Below are positions 17,173 to 26,232 of a stretch of 49,565 nucleotides of DNA, piece by piece. The stretch's first letter is position 1, and every line of letters begins with the position of its first letter. The stretch lies in NCBI GenBank assembly GCA_016841825.1, contig JAENYK010000023.1, positions 1 to 49,565 on the forward strand, given 5' to 3'. The translations under genes and the position numbers were made by a program. Origin of the DNA: Halothermothrix sp. (GTDB lineage: Bacteria; Bacillota; Halanaerobiia; DY22613). The notes under the pieces were generated by a model. It made no database searches and had not been told where the DNA came from. It worked only from the letters and a program-made list of their open reading frames with translations.

Positions 17173-17201
17173 TTGCATGCCGCTACTGTTTGTGTTAAAA
17201 T
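17173..17201 (+). promoter_or_regulatory. Promoter of rpmB
   Basis: TTGCAT and TAAAAT are separated by 17 bases. The predicted start is near 17208. The leader then contains a compact hairpin, ACGCGA-GAA-TCGCGT (about 17217-17231), ahead of the ribosome-binding site. Confidence 0.65.
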
Positions 17202-17275
17202 TATAGAAGTGAGTGCACGCGAGAATCGCGTTTGGCATCTTATAGTTGATGTAGTTATCAAAGGAGGTGTGATAC

Positions 17276-17506
17276 ATGGCACGCGTATGTGATATTTGTG
17301 GAAAAGGTGGCATTAAAGCCAGATCCATCGTTAGACGTGGTAAAGCCAAAAGAAAAGGCGGGGTTGGTCGTAAAGTAACTGGAATAACCTTGCGTACTCA
17401 AAAACCAAACCTGAAACAAGTTAAAGCTCTCGTCGATGGAAGTCCTAAACGGATTAAAGTTTGTACAAACTGTCTGAAATCCGGCCGGGTTGAGAGAGCC
17501 ATATAA
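17276..17506 (+). CDS. rpmB: 50S ribosomal protein L28
   Basis: 76 residues, slightly longer than the usual 62. The start is MARVCDICGKGG, followed by the basic segment RRGKAKRKGGVGRKVTGI, with VCTNCLKSG at the C-terminal end. The two Cys-x2-Cys pairs make it the zinc-binding form. AAAGGAGGTG precedes the ATG. Monocistronic, with a promoter at 17173 and a terminator at 17521. Divergent from the asp23-fakA operon, as in many Bacillota. Confidence 0.97.
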   Translation: MARVCDICGKGGIKARSIVRRGKAKRKGGVGRKVTGITLRTQKPNLKQVKALVDGSPKRIKVCTNCLKSGRVERAI

Positions 17507-17520
17507 TATAACCTGAAGAC

Positions 17521-17548
17521 AAAATCGCCCACTAAAAGGGCGGTTTTT
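17521..17548 (+). terminator. Terminator of rpmB
   Basis: AAATCGCCC and GGGCGGTTT pair around a 7-base loop and are followed by TTTTTG, 15 bases past the stop. Confidence 0.85.
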
Positions 17549-17567
17549 GTTTTCACATATTTAGTTT

Positions 17568-18071
17568 TCATAAAAACCTTCGCATCAAAATCGGTTTCGG
17601 CAGAAAATAATCAGCCAATATTCCACCTTTATAAGTTCTGATCTCCAGCGAATTGGCAGTAACCATTTCAAAATCATGTTTCAGATAGAAATTAACTGCC
17701 CAATAGGCTTCCTGATGCGCAAAAAGCAGCAGCTCTTTATAACCATCCCCTCGCAGGTCTGTAACAAATTCTTCCAACGCCATACTACCAAGTCGCATTC
17801 GGTGATAGTCATTATGCAGATAAAAGGCGGCCAGATAGACCACTTCTGAGTCTAAAGATTCCGCCCCGAAAAAACCTAAAGGTTCACCCTTGTTCACGAT
17901 CAACCAGATCTCATAGTTTATCGGAAACTTCCTCCAGACACGAAACTTTTGAATCTGTCTTTCAAAAGCACCTGGAATCAAATCTTTATATAATGGGAGT
18001 ATAGATTCTACTACCTCAGCAAGAAAATCCAAATCATCATCCACAGCTTTAACAAATTGCATTTTTCGCAT
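17568..18071 (-). CDS. GNAT family N-acetyltransferase
   Basis: 167 residues with GNAT layout. A GEPLGFFGAESLDSEVVYLAAF strand pair leads to the acetyl-CoA site HNDYHRMRLGSMALEEFV (the Q/R-x-x-G-x-G/A position reads R-M-R-L-G-S), then YKELLLFAHQEAYWAVNFYLKHDFEMV, where an NFY-x-K-x-x-F segment matches motif B. AAGGGGTGG lies just before the ATG. The substrate cannot be inferred and neighbouring genes are not functionally linked. Confidence 0.82.
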   Translation of the reverse strand: MRKMQFVKAVDDDLDFLAEVVESILPLYKDLIPGAFERQIQKFRVWRKFPINYEIWLIVNKGEPLGFFGAESLDSEVVYLAAFYLHNDYHRMRLGSMALEEFVTDLRGDGYKELLLFAHQEAYWAVNFYLKHDFEMVTANSLEIRTYKGGILADYFLPKPILMRRFL

Positions 18072-18152
18072 CTCGCCACCCCTTCCTGCCTACAACACAT
18101 TCGTCAAAACTCTTACTTTTCCTGCAAAACAGAAGGGATTTTCTATAATTTT

Positions 18153-18884
18153 TTACTCTAGTGAATTAGGCTCCAAAATGGTTATCTGTCTAATTCCTAC
18201 TTTGAACTTTTCTAATCTGGTATACTCTTCATCCTGTGCTACCTGCCTCTTATCCGCAACTATAGCAACAACAGATGTAGGTTTGAGCACCACTAATAGA
18301 TTATGCAAGAATTTGCCCAGATTATCGTCATTCCCATTAGACCATTGTACAATATTACCATATGGTACATCGGTAATAACTAAATCGACCTTTTCGTCAA
18401 TATCATCAATAGTTAATGCATCCGCCCGAAAGCACCTTACATCTATCTGTTTCCGACGTCTTCCGATCATGTTCTTTAATCTATTGCCACTCTCTAAAGC
18501 TGCTTTATGTGATTCTTTATGAAATTCCTCAATATAACCTTTGATCTGATTAATACGCTGTTCTAATCCTTCCAGAGTTAATAAAGATAAGTTACTTTTT
18601 GCTAATTTCAACATATCTTCATCTATATCTGATACCATAATTCTGGAAAAATCCTTCTCATGTAAGAAAGCTAAGATAGTAAGCAGATACGCTCCTCCAC
18701 AACACGGATCATATACACTAAAAGGAGTCTTAACACCCTTATCCTGTAGATGTTTTTTACACCGCAAATAAATCTCACTACCTAATCTAACTGGAAAAGA
18801 TGTAGCACCACTTTGATTATACAGAACCCGACCGCTGGCAAAATCTTCATAATTCTTAGCCTCTGTCTCATAAATATACTTCAT
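18153..18884 (-). CDS. AviRa-like rRNA methyltransferase
   Basis: 243 residues. The SAM-binding motif is VYDPCCGGAYLLTILAFL, then IMVSDIDEDMLKLAKSNLSLL, and the catalytic-loop motif VDLVITDVPYGN. The extended DPCCG-AYLLT signature, the long helical insertion (EEFHKESHKAALES...) and the ending GIRQITILEP match AviRa, the avilamycin-resistance enzyme that methylates the guanine base in helix 91 of 23S rRNA. GGTGATTTG precedes the ATG at 18884. No antibiotic-biosynthesis genes are nearby, so it may be a housekeeping or intrinsic-resistance methyltransferase. The family assignment is from memory of motifs. Confidence 0.75.
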   Translation of the reverse strand: MKYIYETEAKNYEDFASGRVLYNQSGATSFPVRLGSEIYLRCKKHLQDKGVKTPFSVYDPCCGGAYLLTILAFLHEKDFSRIMVSDIDEDMLKLAKSNLSLLTLEGLEQRINQIKGYIEEFHKESHKAALESGNRLKNMIGRRRKQIDVRCFRADALTIDDIDEKVDLVITDVPYGNIVQWSNGNDDNLGKFLHNLLVVLKPTSVVAIVADKRQVAQDEEYTRLEKFKVGIRQITILEPNSLE

Positions 18885-19133
18885 CAAATCACCTTTCTTT
18901 TATAGGTCAATTCCCTAATTATTTTTTAGTATTCAACATTCTTTCAAAAATATCCTGTCACAACTCAATAAAACTAACAAATAACTAACTCTCCCCTGTG
19001 AACAAATTGGCCAATCGACCGCTCTCTTTTCTCCAGGTGTTTTGTTTAACAATGATAGAATATAACTGCTTTTTTGTTGAATCTTCTCGATATATCATAA
19101 TCAAGGAGGAGATTTGATCAAACAACAGAAATA

Positions 19134-19904
19134 CTAGATTACCCTTTCCCCATGAGTATATATATTCATCCTTCTCCCTCTGGCAAAACCGATCAAAGTA
19201 ACCCCTAACCGATAAGCTAACTGAATCGCCATATCTGTTGGAGCAGAACGGGATACCAATATTGGAATTTGTCTCCTTACGGTTTTGAGTAACATCTCAG
19301 CAGAAATTCGACCAGTCGTTACCAGAATCTTATCATCTGCTGTCAAATCATTTAAAACCAGATGGCCAACCAATTTATCTACAGCATTATGTCTACCGAT
19401 ATCTTCCCGAAAGATTAAAAACTCTCCTTGACAGTCCCCCAGCAGGGTATTATGTACCCCACCAGTCTCTTTAAATAGCTTCGAAAGATTATTTAACTCT
19501 GATGAAAGTTGAAGTATCCGCTGATGAATTACCTGAACTTCTGAACGAACTTTGACTAATCCTGTTCCATAGAGATCTGTATAGACTGTACTCCTACCAC
19601 AGCCACTGGTGATAATTCGATGAGGCAGTTCCCCCATTCCTTTGGTCATCTCTGATAGTTCTACTGTTACCGCATCCTCAACCAAAGTTATCTGCAAAAT
19701 TTGAGATTTATCTTCAATGAATCCTTCGGAATAGAGATAACCTGCTGCCAATTCATCCAAGTAGTGGGGACTACACGCCAGGGTAACCACTTCTTCATCA
19801 TTGACTATAATCTTTAAAGGAAATTCCTTAACTACCTGATCTTCTTCTTCTTTAAAAGTATCATCAGCTAAGCGAATAATCTTAAACTCAGTAGTTAAAT
19901 CCAT
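19134..19904 (-). CDS. fdhD: Formate dehydrogenase accessory sulfurtransferase FdhD
   Basis: 256 residues. FdhD transfers sulfur from a cysteine desulfurase to the molybdenum/tungsten bis-MGD cofactor of formate dehydrogenase. Motifs are PLKIIVNDEEVVTLACSPHYLDELAAGYLYSEG, IITSGCGRS (the catalytic loop), GGVHNTLL, FREDIGRHNAVDKLVGH and LVTTGRISAEMLLK. The loop has one cysteine (SGCG), where E. coli FdhD has a CxxC; single-cysteine variants are known in the family. GGAGG lies eight bases before the ATG at 19904. It lies directly downstream of the formate dehydrogenase genes, though a terminator at 20047-20072 separates them. Confidence 0.95.
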   Translation of the reverse strand: MDLTTEFKIIRLADDTFKEEEDQVVKEFPLKIIVNDEEVVTLACSPHYLDELAAGYLYSEGFIEDKSQILQITLVEDAVTVELSEMTKGMGELPHRIITSGCGRSTVYTDLYGTGLVKVRSEVQVIHQRILQLSSELNNLSKLFKETGGVHNTLLGDCQGEFLIFREDIGRHNAVDKLVGHLVLNDLTADDKILVTTGRISAEMLLKTVRRQIPILVSRSAPTDMAIQLAYRLGVTLIGFARGRRMNIYTHGERVI

Positions 19905-20046
19905 CACCATCACCTCCAAAACCTTTATTCAATATTGTAAACATATGACAATATTCTAGTCATCATCGTACTCGCATGTTGAAAACCAGAACATTTTATA
20001 ATTTTTCATCCTATCGCCTTTTCATCAATCAGACTCTATATCAAAG

Positions 20047-20072
20047 AACCCTCACCAAAATCAATGAGGGTT
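20047..20072 (-). terminator. Terminator after the formate dehydrogenase catalytic subunit gene
   Basis: AACCCTCA and TGAGGGTT form an 8-bp stem around a 10-base loop, followed on the minus strand by TCTTTG. It lies about 20 bases after the stop codon. Confidence 0.7.
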
Positions 20073-20090
20073 AAAGGTTGCATGAAAAAT

Positions 20091-22778
20091 TCACATATTA
20101 ACTTTTTCCAACTTAACCGCAGATACTTTCAACTCAGGAATCTTGGCAATCACATCTAATACGGGGTTAGTCAACCTATTAGCAGGACTCTCGGCATAGT
20201 GGAATGGCATGAAAAGTTGCCCTTCCTGAACTCGCTCGCCTACTCGTGCATAGGTTTCAACTTCACCCCGGCGAGAAGTAACTCTAACGCGCTCACCATC
20301 TTCGATGCCTAAACGTTTTGCATCTGCTAAATTAATCTCAACATACGCATCTGGCTCATATTGGTCAATGGCTGGTGAACGTCTTGACATCGTTCCTGTA
20401 TGGAAATGATATAACATCCGACCTGTCATTAACAGATAACTATATTCAGAATCAGGCTCCTCAGCAGGTGGAATATAACTTACAGTGTGAAACTTACCCT
20501 TACCGTGAGTGAACTGGCCCTGATGCAAAAACTTAGTCCCTTGATGCTCTCTAGAAGAACAAGGCCACTGCAAACCTGTACCCTCTAATCGATCAAAATG
20601 AATACCACCATAAATCGGTGTTAGTTCTGCAATCTCTTCCATGATCTCTGCCGCTGAGTCATAACTCATCGCGTAATCCATACGTTGTGCTAGATCACAG
20701 ATAATCTCCCAATCATATCTCGACTGACCAGGAGCATCAATAGCTTTTCTTACCCGTTGAATCCGCCGCTCAGTATTGGTAAATGTTCCATTTTTCTCTG
20801 CGAAACTAGCCGCAGGAAGCACTACATCAGCATATTGAGCAGTTTCAGTCAAAAAGATGTCCTGTACCACCAACAAATCAAGGCTCTCTAGAGCCGCAAT
20901 AACGTGATTCTGGTCTGGATCTGAAAGAACTGGATTCTCACCCATGATATATAATCCTTTTATATCTTTACCTGCTGCATTTAAAATCTCTACAACAGTT
21001 AAACCAATATCATCTGATAATTGTGTACCCCAGGCTTTTTCAAACTTTGCTTTGTTCTCTGGTAGATTTACTGCTTGATAACCGGGATAGACGTTGGGAA
21101 GTGCACCTAAGTCACAGGCTCCCTGCACGTTATTTTGACCACGTAATGGGTTAACCCCTGTACTCTCTCGACCTAAATTTCCGGTTAGCATAGCCAGATT
21201 AGCCAGAGATAATACATTATCAGTACCAGTCTTATGCTGGGTAATCCCCATGGCATAATAGATAGATCCCTTATTCGCAGAAGCAAAAAGACGAGCAGCT
21301 CGGATAATATCTTTAGCAGGTACTCTTGTTATCGCTGACACTTTTTCTGGATTGTACCCAGCAACTATACTTTCCAATAATTCAAAATTAACTGTTCTCT
21401 CTTCAACAAAAGTCTGATCGTATAAACCTTCTTGAATGATCACATGCATCAAACCATTAACCAAAGCTACGTCAGTTCCGGGCTGCTGGTAGATCGCCAC
21501 ATCAGCCAGACCTGTCAGCTCAATCTCCCGGGGATCGGCTACAATCAATTTCGCACCTTTCTTCAAAGCCCGTTTGATCTTACTGCCGATAACCGGGTGA
21601 TTCTCCGTTGGGTTAGAACCAATGACAAATATAACGTCAGATTCTTCTACTTCACCAATAGAATTAGTCATTGCCCCAGAACCAAATGCTCTAGCGAGAC
21701 CCGCTACAGTAGAGGCATGGCATAGTCGAGCACAGTGATCCACACTATTGGTCCCGACAACTGCACGGATAAACTTTTGCATTACATAATTCTCTTCATT
21801 AGTACACTTAGCTGAACTAAAACCGGCAATCGCCTTACTTCCATAGATCTCCTTAATCTGGATTAATTTCTGAGCTACATAATCCAGGGCCTCATCCCAG
21901 GAAACTTCCTCAAACTGACCATTACGTTTGATCAATGGGGTAGTCAACCGATCTTCATGATTTACATATCCGTAACCAAAGCGACCTTTAACACAGGTTT
22001 CACCTACAGGATTGGGAGAACCAACTTGATAGACAGAACCTACCTTAATAACTTTGTTATCTTTGACATGCAATTCCAACTGACAACCTACACCACAATA
22101 TGGACAGGTAGTCACAATTTTCTGAAATTCATAATCTCGACCCTTACCTTTAGATGGTTTGTAAGTTAAAGCACCTGTTGGACACATCTCCACACACTGA
22201 CCACAGAAGACACAGGTAGAATTATCACCATCCAATCCTTCCTCAAATGGTGTTCCAACTATGGAGTCAAATCCCCGGTGAACAAAATCTATAGCATATG
22301 AACACTGAATCTCATGGTCTACTCTGACACACCTTCCACACAGGATACATTTATCAGGGTCTACCTCAAGGAATGGATTATCTGCTCGAATGGAAAATCT
22401 GGACTCGCGTTTGCTACCAAAACTGGACTCCCGTAAATCATATTGATATGCCAGGTCCTGAACTTTACAATCACCGTTAGCTTCACAGGTCATACAATCA
22501 AGAGGATGATCTGAAAGAATCAGATCCAGGATAGTTTTTCTCCCTCCAATAACCCGCTTACTATCAGTCAATATTTCCATTCCATCCCTTGCAGGAGTGG
22601 TACAGGACGCAACCAGTCTGTTATCACACTCTACAACACACATTCGACAGGCTCCTGCAATACTTAAAGCAGGGTGGTGACATAATGTTGGTATCTCTAT
22701 CCCGTTAGCCCGGGCGATGTCAAGTATGGTCTGGCCCGGTTGGGCTTCATATTGGCGGTGATTTATGTTAATTAACAT
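20091..22778 (-). CDS. fdhA: Formate dehydrogenase catalytic (alpha) subunit, cysteine form
   Basis: 895 residues, soluble. Domains in order: an N-terminal [2Fe-2S] ferredoxin domain (CHHPALSIAGACRMCVVEC), a His-Cys [4Fe-4S] segment (DHPLDCMTCEANGDC), two [4Fe-4S] ferredoxin motifs (CILCGRCVRV, CVFCGQCVEMC), the bis-MGD-domain cluster CPYCGVGC at about residue 225, and the large molybdopterin body ending in the molydopterin-dinucleotide-binding domain. The Mo/W ligand position reads DHCARLCHAST: cysteine (about residue 353), where many anaerobe FDHs have selenocysteine, followed by the catalytic histidine. The start overlaps the upstream gene; GGAAAGGGG precedes the ATG at 22778. With the NuoF- and NuoE-like partners it forms a cytosolic NAD(P)-linked, possibly ferredoxin-bifurcating, formate dehydrogenase. 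Confidence 0.92.
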   Translation of the reverse strand: MLININHRQYEAQPGQTILDIARANGIEIPTLCHHPALSIAGACRMCVVECDNRLVASCTTPARDGMEILTDSKRVIGGRKTILDLILSDHPLDCMTCEANGDCKVQDLAYQYDLRESSFGSKRESRFSIRADNPFLEVDPDKCILCGRCVRVDHEIQCSYAIDFVHRGFDSIVGTPFEEGLDGDNSTCVFCGQCVEMCPTGALTYKPSKGKGRDYEFQKIVTTCPYCGVGCQLELHVKDNKVIKVGSVYQVGSPNPVGETCVKGRFGYGYVNHEDRLTTPLIKRNGQFEEVSWDEALDYVAQKLIQIKEIYGSKAIAGFSSAKCTNEENYVMQKFIRAVVGTNSVDHCARLCHASTVAGLARAFGSGAMTNSIGEVEESDVIFVIGSNPTENHPVIGSKIKRALKKGAKLIVADPREIELTGLADVAIYQQPGTDVALVNGLMHVIIQEGLYDQTFVEERTVNFELLESIVAGYNPEKVSAITRVPAKDIIRAARLFASANKGSIYYAMGITQHKTGTDNVLSLANLAMLTGNLGRESTGVNPLRGQNNVQGACDLGALPNVYPGYQAVNLPENKAKFEKAWGTQLSDDIGLTVVEILNAAGKDIKGLYIMGENPVLSDPDQNHVIAALESLDLLVVQDIFLTETAQYADVVLPAASFAEKNGTFTNTERRIQRVRKAIDAPGQSRYDWEIICDLAQRMDYAMSYDSAAEIMEEIAELTPIYGGIHFDRLEGTGLQWPCSSREHQGTKFLHQGQFTHGKGKFHTVSYIPPAEEPDSEYSYLLMTGRMLYHFHTGTMSRRSPAIDQYEPDAYVEINLADAKRLGIEDGERVRVTSRRGEVETYARVGERVQEGQLFMPFHYAESPANRLTNPVLDVIAKIPELKVSAVKLEKVNM

Positions 22779-22797
22779 TCTTATAAACCCCTTTCCT

Positions 22798-24591
22798 TTA
22801 GGATATAGCATCTACAGGACATGTAGTAACACAAACTCCGCAGACTGTACATTTGTCTGAATTAATCTTATATGGCTGCTTCTTCTCACCTTTTATCGCC
22901 TCTACAGGACATTTCTTCGCACACAAACCACAACCAACACATTTCTCCGGATCAATAGTGTAACTTCCAACCAGAGCTTTACAGTGACGGGCAGGGCAAT
23001 TTTTCTCATTAATATGGGTCTCATATTCATCTCTAAAGAACTGTAAAGTGCTCAAAACTGGATTAGGTGCGGTCTGACCTAATCCACATAAGGAAGTCTC
23101 TTTGATAGTATTACCCAGAGAAATTAATCTGTCAATATCTCCAGACTGACCTTCGCCTATAGTAATCCTTTCCAAAATTTCTAACATCCGCTTAGTGCCA
23201 ATTCTACAGGGAATGCATTTACCACAGGACTCATCCTGGGTAAAATCTAAAAAATACCTGGCCACATCCACCATACAACTTCGATCATCCATAACAATAA
23301 GTCCACCAGAACCGACAATAGCTCCGATCTTCTTCAATGATTCATAATCTATCGGAAGATCTAAATATTCCGGAGGAATTGTTCCGCCAGAAGGCCCACC
23401 TGTCTGCGCTGCCTTAAACTCACGACCACCAGGAATTCCCCCCGCAATATCAAAAATAATCTCCCGTAACGTCGTTCCCATCGGTACTTCGATCAACCCG
23501 GTCTGGTTCACATCGCCGGCAATAGCAAAAACCTTAGTTCCTTTACTGGTTTCAGTTCCAATACTATTAAACCATGAGCTTCCCTGTAAAATAATTGGTA
23601 CAATATTCGCATAAGTCTCTACATTATTAATTAAAGTAGGCTTACCCCATAATCCTGAATTGGCTGGAAAAGGTGGCTTTGGTCTGGGTTGACCTCTCTC
23701 CCCTTCAATCGAAGCAATCAATGCTGTCTCTTCCCCACAAACAAAAGCCCCTGCTCCTACCCGAATCTCCAGATCAAACTTAAATCCCGTATTAAAGATA
23801 TCCTCACCCAGATATCCAGCTAATCTGGCATCCTCAATAGCTAAACTTAAATTCTTCACAGCCAGTGGGTACTCTGCTCTAACATACACATAACCCTGAC
23901 CTGCACCTACAGAATAACCAGCGATAGTCATCGCTTCAATAATACTATGAGGATCTCCCTCAAGAATACTTCTGTCCATAAACGCTCCTGGGTCACCCTC
24001 ATCAGCATTGCAGACCACATACTTCTGATCTCCAACAGCTTTTCTAGTAAATTCCCATTTCAAACCAGTAGGAAAACCCGCACCACCCCGTCCCCTTAAT
24101 TGTGAGGTTTTGATCTCCTCTATAACCTGCTCCTGACTCATCTCTGTCAGAACTTTATGCAAAGCTTTATATCCATCTTTAGCAATATAATCATTAATAC
24201 TATTGGGATCAAGTAAACCAGTGTTCCTGAGAGCAATTCTCATTTGACCTTTCATAAAATCAATCTGAGTATAATCCTCAATAGGGTGATGATGACTATC
24301 TTCTGTCAATAATGAACTAACTACTTCTCCCTTCATTAAATGTTCTTCAACGATTATCTCCACATCTGAAACCTGCAATCGACCATAAAAAGTCTTTTCT
24401 GGCATGATAATCATTGTGGGTCCAAGACTGCAGGGGCCAAGGCAGCCAGTTTTTTTAATAACTTCCTTTACTGGGTATTCTTTCTCTAGATCGTGTTGTT
24501 TTAATAGTTCAACTAATCTCGCTTCTATATCTTCAGCCCCTGATGATAAACAACCTGTACCTGTACAGATTAATATCTCTTTATTTGCCAT
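22798..24591 (-). CDS. nuoF: NuoF-like NAD(P)H/FMN-binding subunit of formate dehydrogenase
   Basis: 597 residues. An N-terminal thioredoxin-like [2Fe-2S] domain has cysteines at CTGTGC and GCLGPC. The NuoF core follows: GRGGAGFPTGLKW (NADH site), CNADEGDPGAFMDR (FMN site), GAGAFVCGEETALI, an SLBB domain, and the N3-type [4Fe-4S] motif ESCGKCIPCRIGTKRM. Two C-terminal [4Fe-4S] ferredoxin motifs (CVGCGLCAKKCPV, CTVCGVCVTTCPV) complete it. This architecture is that of HydB/HylB-type diaphorase subunits of soluble hydrogenases and formate dehydrogenases, several of which bifurcate electrons between NAD and ferredoxin. It lies between the nuoE-like gene and the catalytic subunit gene in one operon. 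Confidence 0.92.
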   Translation of the reverse strand: MANKEILICTGTGCLSSGAEDIEARLVELLKQHDLEKEYPVKEVIKKTGCLGPCSLGPTMIIMPEKTFYGRLQVSDVEIIVEEHLMKGEVVSSLLTEDSHHHPIEDYTQIDFMKGQMRIALRNTGLLDPNSINDYIAKDGYKALHKVLTEMSQEQVIEEIKTSQLRGRGGAGFPTGLKWEFTRKAVGDQKYVVCNADEGDPGAFMDRSILEGDPHSIIEAMTIAGYSVGAGQGYVYVRAEYPLAVKNLSLAIEDARLAGYLGEDIFNTGFKFDLEIRVGAGAFVCGEETALIASIEGERGQPRPKPPFPANSGLWGKPTLINNVETYANIVPIILQGSSWFNSIGTETSKGTKVFAIAGDVNQTGLIEVPMGTTLREIIFDIAGGIPGGREFKAAQTGGPSGGTIPPEYLDLPIDYESLKKIGAIVGSGGLIVMDDRSCMVDVARYFLDFTQDESCGKCIPCRIGTKRMLEILERITIGEGQSGDIDRLISLGNTIKETSLCGLGQTAPNPVLSTLQFFRDEYETHINEKNCPARHCKALVGSYTIDPEKCVGCGLCAKKCPVEAIKGEKKQPYKINSDKCTVCGVCVTTCPVDAIS

Positions 24592-24659
24592 CAGTATCTC
24601 CCCTCAATAGTTATTTCATTAATCAGACCTAATTGGTACAAAATTTCTGATATATCGGA

Positions 24660-25118
24660 TTAGTATTTATCCAAAATATCGGGAATCTTTTCAGGTGTCA
24701 ACTGTCCATAAACCTTCTCATCAATCATCATAACCGGAGCCATACTACAGGCTCCCAGACATCTGGTGATAGTCATGGTAAATCGCCCATCATTACTGGT
24801 TCCCCCTGTTTCAATCTCCAATTCCTCTTTGATCTTCTCTACAATTCCCTCTACCCCCTTCACATAACAGGCTGTCCCCAGACAAACCCCAATTGTATGC
24901 TTACCTTTAGGAGTAGTAGAAAAAAACGAATAGAAAGTCACAACGCCGTAAACCTTACTGAAAGGTACTTTGAGTTTGGCTGCTACATATTTTTGAACAT
25001 CCATTGGCAAATAACCAACTTTATTCTGAACTTCGTGTAGTACTGGAATTAGATTACCTGACTTGTCTCTGTACTTTTCAATGATTGAGTCAAGCTCCTG
25101 AAAATTACAGTTCTCCAT
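24660..25118 (-). CDS. nuoE: NuoE-like thioredoxin-fold [2Fe-2S] subunit
   Basis: 152 residues. The helical N-terminus LIPVLHEVQNKVGYLP and VYGVVTFYSFFSTTPKG lead into the cluster-binding motifs CLGTACYVKG and TRCLGACSMAPVMMI, four cysteines that hold one [2Fe-2S] cluster. The end is YGQLTPEKIPDILDKY. It is the first gene of the soluble formate dehydrogenase operon and would relay electrons between the catalytic subunit and FMN in the NuoF-like protein. AAGAAAAGGGG precedes the ATG. Confidence 0.94.
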   Translation of the reverse strand: MENCNFQELDSIIEKYRDKSGNLIPVLHEVQNKVGYLPMDVQKYVAAKLKVPFSKVYGVVTFYSFFSTTPKGKHTIGVCLGTACYVKGVEGIVEKIKEELEIETGGTSNDGRFTMTITRCLGACSMAPVMMIDEKVYGQLTPEKIPDILDKY

Positions 25119-25353
25119 AATTCAACCCCTTTTCTTAAATAAGTTTTACAAAATTATATTACTAAATTCCGCTGGAAATGTCAATTTTTTTTCAAATTTT
25201 TCTACTTTGTGAAATTATAGTCATATTAACAGCGAACTATTAGGGCTTTTAGTTTAACAATTTCGATAAGACTTGCACCTCCGCCAAAGTAAACACTATT
25301 TAGTTATTTTTACTACCTATAGAAAACTGGGAGAGTCACCTTTTAAAACATCG

Positions 25354-26073
25354 TTAAAATTCAAACCACACGATATTTTTTAATCTTTTGAATCCCATCT
25401 TTTCCGATAATCTAATAGAAGCATAATTGGTTTGCACAATATGCATAAATGGAACCTGACCAATCTGTCTTATTTTACAAATCAGATCATAGGTAACCTC
25501 TTGAGCATAACCTCTACCCCGATATTCAGGGATTACATACATAAAACCCATAGCTCCATCATCCTGCATTGCTGCCCAGGCGACGGGATTATTATCCACA
25601 TATTTCACAGCCGAGATTCCATATTCCAATTGGTTACGAATATATTCTCTGGTCCAATCGGCATCATAACTCCAGGTTTGTGCTATTAATTCAGTCATCT
25701 CAACTGGTATAGATGGAAGTCCAGGTTGATCTAAAATCCCAACATTTGCAGGCAGATAATAAGTATAGCAGTGCTCCACCCACTCAACCTCTACTTCTCG
25801 AACAATCAGAGAGTAAATCCATTCCTCCAATCCAGCAAATCTCTTTTCCTCTTTTAATCGGGGTATCAAATTCTTTACTTCGGCCTCTGTATCAACAGCC
25901 AGAAGCCCCCACTCTAAGCCATCTCCACTAAGTATCCGGGCCAGTATCCCTCCATCCACCTCCTCAATGGCGATCACTGAATTCAACTTAAGATAGTTAA
26001 TCAAAGAAGTATAACGATTACCATCAACCTGTAATTTTTCTATAGCTGCCTGTAATTTAATCTGTTTTTCCAT
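25354..26073 (-). CDS. GNAT family N-acetyltransferase
   Basis: 239 residues. The C-terminal half (about 140-239) is a GNAT domain: AWAAMQDDGAMGFMYVIPEYRGRGYAQEVTYDL contains the acetyl-CoA loop RGRGYA, and IVQTNYASIRLSEKMGFKRL is the usual N-x-x-S-x-x-L-x-x-K-x-GF ending. The N-terminal half is a divergent, possibly GNAT-like, domain. GGAAAGGTGGGG precedes the ATG at 26073, so the nine upstream codons are leader. Substrate unknown. Confidence 0.85.
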   Translation of the reverse strand: MEKQIKLQAAIEKLQVDGNRYTSLINYLKLNSVIAIEEVDGGILARILSGDGLEWGLLAVDTEAEVKNLIPRLKEEKRFAGLEEWIYSLIVREVEVEWVEHCYTYYLPANVGILDQPGLPSIPVEMTELIAQTWSYDADWTREYIRNQLEYGISAVKYVDNNPVAWAAMQDDGAMGFMYVIPEYRGRGYAQEVTYDLICKIRQIGQVPFMHIVQTNYASIRLSEKMGFKRLKNIVWFEF

Positions 26074-26107
26074 CGTTATCCCCACCTTTCCACAAAACAA
26101 TAAAAAG

Positions 26108-26126
26108 CCCCAACTGATTTCAGGGG
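26108..26126 (-). terminator. Terminator downstream of the orphan histidine kinase gene
   Basis: CCCC and GGGG arms (with TGA/TCA inner pairs) are followed on the minus strand by TTTTTA. It lies about 110 bases after the kinase stop and just before the GNAT gene. Confidence 0.55.
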
Positions 26127-26232
26127 TTAGCAGAATAGCAAACTATTTATGTTCATTAATTTCTGTATCTGCTTCACAGAATCCTGCAAACTTTTTACTT
26201 CCAGAGCGCAACTAAAACATCATTAATCTGAA

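Noticed and set aside
20091-22778. A selenocysteine codon in the formate dehydrogenase catalytic subunit
   Set aside because: The ligand codon is a normal cysteine codon; the frame contains no in-frame UGA.
22778-25118. Complex I (NADH:quinone oxidoreductase) operon
   Set aside because: Only NuoE- and NuoF-like subunits are present, with no membrane or NuoD subunits. The catalytic partner is formate dehydrogenase and fdhD follows.
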